Origin: Ectocarpus siliculosus
Lineage: Eukaryota > Sar > Phaeophyceae > Ectocarpales > Ectocarpaceae
Assembly (NCBI GenBank): GCA_000310025.1
Contig: FN648823.1
Coordinates: forward strand, 1 to 36,133
DNA length: 36,133 nt
Direction: 5' to 3'
Of the stretch, positions 28,580-36,133 are shown in pieces (the stretch's first letter is position 1; each line of letters opens with the position of its first letter). Below the pieces are notes generated by a model. The model had not been told where the DNA came from, did not search any database, and saw only the letters and a program-made list of their open reading frames with translations. A program made the translations under genes and the position numbers.

Positions 28580-30039
28580 AGCTCGATTACTGCTGCTGTG
28601 TTTTTGCTACAGCAGTATGGACTAGACGCCGAACGACGTCCGCGTGCTACAAGTACCGCAACGACCTAACGGGATGGGATACTTCCTGCCACGGCTAAGC
28701 ATAGTACAGTGCGATGCAAACATCCGTTCGTGTGTCGCGCGGCTGCCACATGTGTCGACGACAGGTACACGTAGAGCTCTCGCCATGTTGTCGTTACCGC
28801 GCAGGAGGACCCCTCGGAGATGTTCCACATGGTGCTACAACGACAGCAGACTACTGAACATAGATGTCGTAGGAGAGTGGAGTTGTGCTGTCACGGCATC
28901 TCCCACGCACTCTCCTACCGGTGCTTGTGTCGATTGGAGTCTTGTAGGCCGAAATACAAGAGTGGGTTGGACTCCCGGGTTGTGGAAGCAAACCTGCCTG
29001 CAACAACAGAGAAGGCGGTGTCCTATTTACTATAATAGAGTATCCCGCTCACCTTTTTTTTTTTTCGCGGCATGTGGTCGCATATTTCTTTGCCACTGCC
29101 GAAAATACCGCTGGATCTTTACGCAGTACATCTTTTGCATTTATCATTTTACACTGAACGACGCAGGACGGGTCGACCTTCATCGTTGTTGTTGTTGCTG
29201 TTGTCTCCACATTAAAAACCGTTCCGACGTCCTCCTCGATACTTGTGGACTACCTGTTGGAAATTGTGGGAATCCCTTCATTCTGAGAGAGAGAGCCATA
29301 GTCTAGCTCGATTACTGCTGCTGCTGTGTTTTTGCTACAGCAGTATGGACTAGACGCCGAACGACGTCCGCGTGCTACAAGTACCGCAACGACCTAACGG
29401 GATGGGATACTTCCTGCCACGGCGAAGCATAGTACAGTGCGATGCAAACATCCGTTCGTGTGTCGCGCGGCTGCCACATGTGTCGACGACAGGTACTACA
29501 CGTAGAGCTCTCGCCATGTTGTCGTTACCGCGCAGGAGGACCCCTCGGAGATGTTCCACATGGTGCTACACTGTACATAGATGTCGTAGGAGAGTGGAGT
29601 TGTGCTGTCACGGCATCTCCCACGCACTCTCCTACCGGTGCTTGTGTCGATTGGAGTCTTGTAGGCCGAAATACAAGAGTGGGTTGGACTCCCGGGTTGT
29701 GGAAGCAAACATGCCTGCAACAACAGAGAAGGCGGTGTTCTATTTACTGTACTTATAATAGAGTATCCCGCTCAACTTCTTTTTTTTTCGCGGCTTGACC
29801 ACTGATGTGGTCGCATATTTCTTTGCCACTGCCGAAAAAGACCGCTGGATCTTTACGCAGTGGTACATCTTTTGCATATCATCTTACACTGAACGACGCA
29901 GGACGGGTCAACCTTCATCGTTGTTGTTGTTGTTGCTGTTGTCTCCACATTAAAAACCGTTCCGACGTCCTCCTCGATACTTGTGGACTACCTGTTGGAA
30001 ATTGTGGGAATCCCTTCGTTCTGAGAGAGAGAGCCATAG
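28580..30039 (+). repeat. Tandem duplication, two 725-735-bp units
   Basis: Units 28580-29304 and 29305-30039 both run from AGCTCGATTACTGCTGCTG to GAGAGAGAGCCATAG and are very similar. Differences are short indels (about 14-16 bp near 28835-28860 against 29575) and microsatellite length (GTTGTTGTTG). Long ORFs in them are not conserved between the units because the indels change frame, so I treat the repeat as non-coding. Confidence 0.88.
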
Positions 30040-33000
30040 GTCGCCATCCGGCCTTTTCTTTTTTTGTATGCACTATTATTCTTCTTGTCAAGTTTTGACG
30101 TTGCGCTTGCCATCGTCGCCGCGTAAGTGTTTGTGTCTTCAAACCTTCTCAGCCGGCCTTCAAACTTCTTGTTGATAAGTCTCCGTGTGGTAACTTCTCC
30201 GCGCATGAGTCATATGCAGCTATGACCTGCGCTTTGACTTTCACGATGGGTATTTTTACTCCCCGTCTTGCGTTGGTGAGTACCTGCGATATACAGAAGG
30301 ATCGCTCCACGACGCAAACAATCGTCGACGTCTCCGTTTTTTTTGTTCCCTTCGCACTCCATCCTTGCGGGGGGTTTCACCCGGAGTTCGAACGTGGGGT
30401 GCAATTTCCTCTCTTCGTACCTTCCTCGTCGGCCTTCTCCGTCGTTGTGTACATAATGTATACCTCGATTTTTCGGCTTTTCGATTCCGATAGACAAGAC
30501 TACGGACTGACATGTTCCTTTCACCCCCACGGGACCGCGCGCTCGTCGAGTGCCGAAATTCTTCATCACTTCCTTGCCTCTCCCAACACCGTCCCTTCTT
30601 CCCGCCCTTACGAATCCTCTCCCCTTCTTCTTCTTCTTTCCGTCCTCCCGGACACTCACCACCATCCGTCCTGGACGTTGGCCCACAGCCCCATTGGGGG
30701 GCGGGGGGCCAATCCTTAACCCTAGTTTCACTTGGTTATGGGCGAATGTATCAAACATCTGCACCGAGACAAAGAAGTAAACGGAAAACCACGAGGCAAT
30801 GAAGAGGGCCGCGGGGCGGGAAAGCTTCGGGTATGGTTTGAAACCCTTCTGTCACCTGAGCGGGCACGCACGAATGCGTGTATACTACCTCGGGGAGAGA
30901 TAAAGTAAGGAACAGAACGCCATTTGACCTGCGGGTACCTCCGCCCGTGACGGAAGGGAGGGACAGCTCGCACGACGGCAACAACCGCACGGACACCGAC
31001 TGCTACCACTCGAACAGCTACCACCCACCGTGCAAGCTTGCTGGCCAGCGTGGCTTCTACCTCGGAGGCTGTTCCACCCCTCCGTCCTCCTGCTTGAGAT
31101 ATATCACAGATGATGCATCACTCCTCGTCTATGCATACAACACCCTCTTCTACCACAGCACATCAGCAGCAAAAAACACCGCAACTCGTCTTGAAAAACC
31201 CAACGGCTCCGCCCATCAGCTGCTCCCTACAGGTATCCGCAGCTGGCAATCTCGGTCAGACGCATATAACGGCAGAGGACGGACACGAAACCTAGACCCG
31301 CATCCCCAGAGCTTTGACACCGCGCACACGCAAGCATTCATTTGTAGGTTGCATAGCTTCATGAATCTCCCATCCAGTTATGCATCGATCCTCTGCTGTC
31401 GTCGCTCAAGAATCGGCTGTGGTGTATTTTTTCTTCTTGAAGGCTCTTCTCCGCTTGGTGACATAAGTATGCATACATCATGACCATCGATCGTGAGAGT
31501 GCCCTCCTGAAAGGTGCATGGTTAAATACCTGGGGCATGAGTGGCTGGTGTGCGTGTCTGGTGTGTGTGCTTTGTGTTGGCAGCGAGCCGTAGTTGTCTG
31601 TTGATGTGTTCAGCATCCTGTTCATCATGCATGCATGCGATATTTCAGCCAGTTGTCCAGCCGGAGATAAAGGGAAAATAGCATCTCGCTGCGTGGTGTC
31701 GCTCTGCCTCTCTCTTGAAAACATCCCAACCAAAAAACGAAGTCTCAACACAGGCGTGCGTATTCATTCTACATAGTTCGCTGACAGCAGCATAGCAGTT
31801 ATGAAAGTCTCCCGTCTCTCCAAGTTGGCCTCTCTCTCCAACGTACTGCTGTATACTGCTGCAGCGTAGTACATATGTGTGGCAGCAAGATGTGTGGCAG
31901 CAAGGTGTGCGCACACTGAACGGAGTTTCGGATTACACGTTATCTTTCGGAATATTAACCTCGGAACAGCCATATATCAAGGCCTCCCCGTTCAAAGATG
32001 TTTACACCACGAGTTTGAAATAGAAACTGGATTTCCACGGAGATTCTTGAACCATGGTTTGGGACAAAAATAGCCAAATACATATCAAGGAACCGGCAAC
32101 GCGAGCTTGAAATATGTCAAGCTGAGGACAGAAAAAATTCTTGCTCTTCCTAGAAGAGAATCTCAATAATTTTGCTGAAGCCCGCCGCGATCTGTGAAGT
32201 CAAGACCCTCATGATGACAGTTCGCCTACTGCTGGCCGAAACAAGTACGTCGTCAGTATCCAACAAGAGAAGGACGGTGACCATCGACGTTTGGGGGGTT
32301 GTAATACCACTCACTGCGCCTGCAAACTGCCGTATAATTTGTCAAATCTTCACAGAAAAGAAACCCCCACACACAGCAGGCGGAGGGACAGACAAGTAAG
32401 TGCGTCCGTGCTTGCGCATCACCAACAACGGATTTTATCGCGACATCCACCCCTATCCCCCCAAGGCCCGACCTCGACGCGTACAATACACGAGGAAGAC
32501 GCAGAGCACCATCACTTCGTTCTTGGATGCGTTCGGGGCCAGCACCGCGCTGAAACCCACTGCTGTTGTGGAGATTTCCTCGAGATTTTTATACAGTCAG
32601 TGGCGGAGAAGATGGCACACGCCGCATCCTCTCAAGAGCGCCAAATCCTCTCAGAGGGCCGAATGCTCTCAAAAACAGTCAACAATCACATTTGGTATGC
32701 ACACATTTTACCGTGGGCCAGCAGCAGGGTAGCCGTGCAGCCACGACGTTCTTGCGCGGTTGCGGGCACCTCTCTTTGTTCACTGCGACACCATGAGCAA
32801 CCTACACAAACCACCGAACGTGGCGATCGATTCCAGGCCGAAAACAAAATTGAACCGCGGAGAAATAATTAATGCGAGAACGAAGACCACAAAGAAAGAC
32901 GAACATCACCAAGAAGAGAATAGGGTACTACCGCTGTGTACGCACAAAAGAGGCGCGGTATCTACGTATCTACTGCTGTACGTTCTCTTCGCCGTGGCTA

Positions 33001-34507
33001 CATTCGTCGATGCTCTCAGGCTCACAAGTGACAAAAGGAAAGCGCTCAATCAAGCGTCTCGCATGAGCGAGAAATCAAGAGCGGCGGCTATTTACGACCC
33101 AAGTTTCACATGCCCCTGCTAAAATGAAAAAAAACGGCACAGCACCAGGACCAGCAACACACACGACGCATACGACACCTCGCTCTTACCGATTGGACCG
33201 GTGCAGTAGGCCAAGCGTAGCTCGCGCGGCTCCTCCTTTCTAAAAGACTCGGGTGGGGGGATGAGGAGAAGTGGAGAAGAAGGTGTGGTAAGGGCTGGGC
33301 GAGGTAGACGTGCGCGCGGGTGAACGGAAAGACAAACCAACGGCTACAAAAAATTCGGCAACTAATTCGGCTCCCTCGATACGACAACAAAATTTGAATT
33401 TTCTAAGAGAATTGAGGTCAGGAATAAACCACCGCATCCATGCACCCGAGTGAGACGTTGGCTCTCCAGTTTGTTCGTTATAAGGGATGATGAGAGAGAG
33501 CGTTTGGTTCATCACGCTAAATATTCCGCAAGCCTGTGTTTGCAGTGCAATCGCCGTGTGCCTCTGTGACCCAAGACTACAAACTCCGTCATCGGTGACG
33601 TGTGCTCTGCGGCAGAACATGTGTCGCAGCTTGTTTTGGTCATGAACAGCCCATCAGCTCGACACAACGTAAGTGTCGGATCTTTGGCAAGAAAATTGAT
33701 TTGGAGAAATTGACGGTCCGTTTTGTCCGTTCGTCCGAAGGTGTCCACACATCTCTATCGACACATCGTTCCGACAGCAGTCTGCTTGTTGTGATACATC
33801 CGTTGAACACATAGACTAAATGCCCGCCTCGCCGCATGCCAGGTGGGCGACGCCAGCTGGAAATGAGGAGAAGCGTGCAATCATGTGATCTATACAAGGG
33901 CTCCGGACTTCGGGCGCAGAGGCGCCCTCGTCCTCAGTAGTAGGCTTCAAGGGAAGGTGTGAAGAAGGCTGTGCACAGCATACCAAGGGCATGAAGCCGC
34001 AGGGTGATCGAATGAACGGTGTGAAGATGCTCGCGTTGTATTTGAGAAATGTGCTGTTCCCGGTGTAACATGAAGCAAAAAGAGTCGCGTGTACGTGAAT
34101 TTTTGTCTAGCTTCGCCCGGTGGGGACGAAAAGGAGATGTAAGCTACGGTCGCCTCCCTATTCTTGCGCCGGTAAGAACGTAGCCGTGGAGCATTATTAG
34201 CATCGGAAACTGAAGAGCTTCGTAGGCTGCACTCCACAGGGGCAGGAGCCTAGGCTTGTCGTCCGGATTTTAACGTAGATAAGATACTACAGCACGTGAT
34301 CCGCTGTTTTCCTGGCCTGATGTGAAGACTAAAGCTGCAATTTCCGGTGCTGAAACTTTCTCACCTACAACGGGTCCGTCGTTTGTTCGGCTTACTTCAG
34401 CGAACTCAATGTACGCAGGGTCCGCGGACTTAGCGTGGTGGGCGTTAGGTTGAATGACATTGCTGTCTACAGCAGATCGGTATTATTATTGTTTTGCCCA
34501 CGGAATG
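30040..34507. other. No gene recognised in 4.5 kb
   Basis: Several open frames of 60-200 codons exist on both strands. None shows a domain, codon regularity or splice phase that I can support. One plus frame (32872-33122) has a hydrophobic stretch (STYLLLYVLFAVATFV) but no other sign of being a gene. Short direct repeats (GTGTGGCAGCAAG, twice near 31890) are present. Confidence 0.4.
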
Positions 34508-35609
34508 TTACTGCTGTGCACATGCGTTCGTAAAGTTGTTGCGATGTGTACGGGATGAAGTGTTCTGTGTGAATTCAAAATCGTATATGTAAAACCTCGA
34601 GTTGTTCGACACGGAATAGTTCTCATAATATTGTTGGGGGTCGAATATGCGGTGGTAAGCACGTCCATGCAAGGTGAGCATTGAAGGGGCTGGCGGTTCA
34701 GTCCATGTCTTTTTTTGAATACCACCTGCGCCTAATGCAGTAAATCCCAAAAGCCCGTTGTACCTTCTTTGAGCAGAAATGAATTTAGTAGTTTCAAACA
34801 GCGCCATAAGATGGTGGAGGATAGATTTGAGAGGATGGATACACGACTTGCCTTTGTTACAACAAATTAATCTCTTTTCTTCTTTCCAAAGTTGAGCATT
34901 GCAGTGAGAACATACATACATACATGTGATATTTTGTGGATCATCCAAATCCGTGTGTTTTAGCTCGAAAGGTGCCGAGGGCAAGTCGAATGATTGCGAG
35001 TCAATGTCTTGCACTCTAAGGCGTATTTGGTTACTAGCATCACCGCGATGGCTGTCTAGACTGGGTGCCGGTAACCTTGGTGCACGATTCCTCATTTGGC
35101 TAAAATGTTGACGTATCATATCGAGTTCAGGGTCTGAGTCGTGTGATGTGTCATTGTTTGCATTGCGACGTCGACGTTCCGTCAAGATTTCAGCACGTCT
35201 TCGTCTGCGCGATCTTGCTAGTTCTGCGCGTTGCGCGCCACCGGGGCGAGGCAGAGCTGGCACGGCTTGGGGTACGTTGTCGACGGGGTGAGGATGGTGC
35301 AGGATACGCTACAACTGTCCTAGTCGCGGTGTTGTTACAGTCGCAAGGGGCAAACTTGCCTTTACCGTCACGCTTTTTAATGACCGCCGTCGTCGCAATC
35401 GGGCCCGGGGCAAGGCCAGTTGGGGTCGTACTTTGTACCGGGCGGCGGGACTCTCCACTACGACTCTCTGATTGGGTGGACATGCGCTTTGCTGGGGAGC
35501 TACGGGAGAGGGCGTTCATGTTGTGTTGCAGCTGAAGGTCGATGCGGGGGTGAGAGGGGATGATGTCGAAAATGAGAGTGACCGGGTGGAGCCTGTGGGG
35601 CTGAAGCAC
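34508..35609 (-). pseudogene. Helitron Rep/helicase protein, N-terminal fragment
   Basis: Two overlapping minus frames cover the start of a Helitron-type protein. The first (35609 to 35190) is Arg/Ser-rich. The second (35263 to 34508) has an Arg-rich stretch (ELARSRRRRRAEILTERRRR), then the Helitron-like N-terminal zinc region CSHCNAQLWKEEKRLICCNK with GKSCIHPL, then RRYNGLLGFTALGAGG and LTLHGRAYHRIFDPQQYY. These follow the Helitron_like_N pattern (CxxCxAxxW..E, C.GK, RxYN..LAFTSLGA, HGQxYH). Both frames stop long before the Rep His-U-His motif and the SF1 helicase, neither of which I find to the left. It is therefore a 5' fragment, and the change of frame near 35200 may be another lesion. 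Confidence 0.68.
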
Positions 35610-35779
35610 GCTTTCACGCTTTACAGATTAAATTCTGACTAAGGGGCGTTTTATACATTCCAAATTTTTTGTCCAAAAGTGGAAGGTTGTGTTGTACAAC
35701 CTGGTGTTTTGGCAGAACGGTTAGAAAGATCAAAGGGGGCACCGTAGGTAAGAGATAATTGATAGATAGGTAGGCATGT

Positions 35780-35990
35780 GTACCGGAAAGAAAAGAAAAG
35801 AAAGAGATGCACCTTGCCCACAACAGAAGAAACATCTGAACGAAAGAGCAAGACAACAAACAAACAAGAGGAGGAGGAGTAGAAGAGAGACAGAGGAGGA
35901 AGAAGAAGGAAGCGAGCGTACGGAAGGGAGGAGACAGACAGAGAAAGAGAGCAAGAGCATCGTCGGTTCATTTGTCGGCCGACCCGGCGC
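35780..35990 (+). other. Purine-rich tract
   Basis: Over about 200 bp the plus strand is mostly A and G (GAAAGAAAAGAAAAGAAAG, GAGGAGGAGGAG, GAGGAAGAAGAAGGAAG). It lies upstream of the Helitron fragment on that gene's strand. No coding content is supported. Confidence 0.6.
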
Positions 35991-36133
35991 TTGAGCGCGG
36001 GGGCCGGGATCCTGCTGCCGAGCGCAGGGTCCCATGCCGAATACGGTAAGGCTTGGGACGTTGACACCGATGCGGCGCCGCGACGAGGAGGAGGAAGAGC
36101 AAGGCGGATGGCGGGGCCAAGGAAGGGGAGAGG

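Noticed and set aside
28644-29306. 220-codon plus-strand ORF in the 725-bp repeat
   Set aside because: The second unit (29372 onward) has indels that break the same frame, and the peptide has no domain character, so it is unlikely to be a gene.
30878-31483. 201-codon plus-strand ORF
   Set aside because: No recognisable motif, irregular composition and no supporting start context or splice partner; length alone is not enough.

Overview
This window looks like nuclear DNA of a stramenopile, most plausibly a brown alga close to Ectocarpus. The taxon is inferred from style, not from a marker gene. The evidence is intron-rich genes with 0.2-0.7 kb introns, GC-rich exons, secreted von Willebrand A (VWA) proteins, many LTR retrotransposon remnants, a tyrosine recombinase gene and a Helitron fragment.

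Layout. 1-1393: old degenerate minus-strand coding remnants. 1394-4818: a complete, very young, non-autonomous LTR element with two apparently identical 237-bp LTRs, a 5-bp target-site duplication (TGAAC), a polypurine tract and one intact Gag ORF but no pol; it fits the TR-GAG class. 4819-6883: gene-free, with a telomere-like inverted block and a decayed tandem repeat. 6884-17235 (minus strand): the most interesting locus, whose exons I assembled by hand from splice signals and phase. An N-terminal part (17235-13534) encodes a signal peptide, a canonical VWA domain, a beta-rich domain and Pro/Thr linkers. A second part (13356-6884) encodes a Cys-rich module, an array of Pro/Thr and Ser/Tyr/Asp linker exons, and a VWA domain that reads like the integrin beta I-like domain set in a hybrid-like beta domain. 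Every junction is phase-consistent. The linker exons are symmetric phase 1-1 and come from visible segmental duplications. The two parts may be two genes, or one gene of about 929 residues in which the exon ending at 13534 is an alternative terminal exon.

17236-18600: no gene, with one diverged copy of a dispersed repeat. 18689-19563: a tyrosine recombinase gene with an intact catalytic domain and a doubtful N-terminus. 19714 to about 26208: a decayed Ty1/copia element (Gag, protease, integrase, RT, RNase H) with several frameshifts and a nonsense codon, a recognisable polypurine tract and 3' LTR start, but no 5' LTR. 26209-30040: non-coding and repeat-rich, with a palindrome cluster, a strand-symmetric CCCATGGG repeat and a 725-bp tandem duplication related to the copy at 18.2-18.45 kb. 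30041-34507: no gene recognised. 34508-35609 (minus): 5' coding fragment of a Helitron Rep protein. 35780-35990: a purine-rich tract.

The host contribution is the VWA/integrin-like locus, probably a cell-surface or wall-matrix adhesion protein; nearly everything else recognisable is mobile DNA. All gene models are manual and unsupported by transcripts or database searches.
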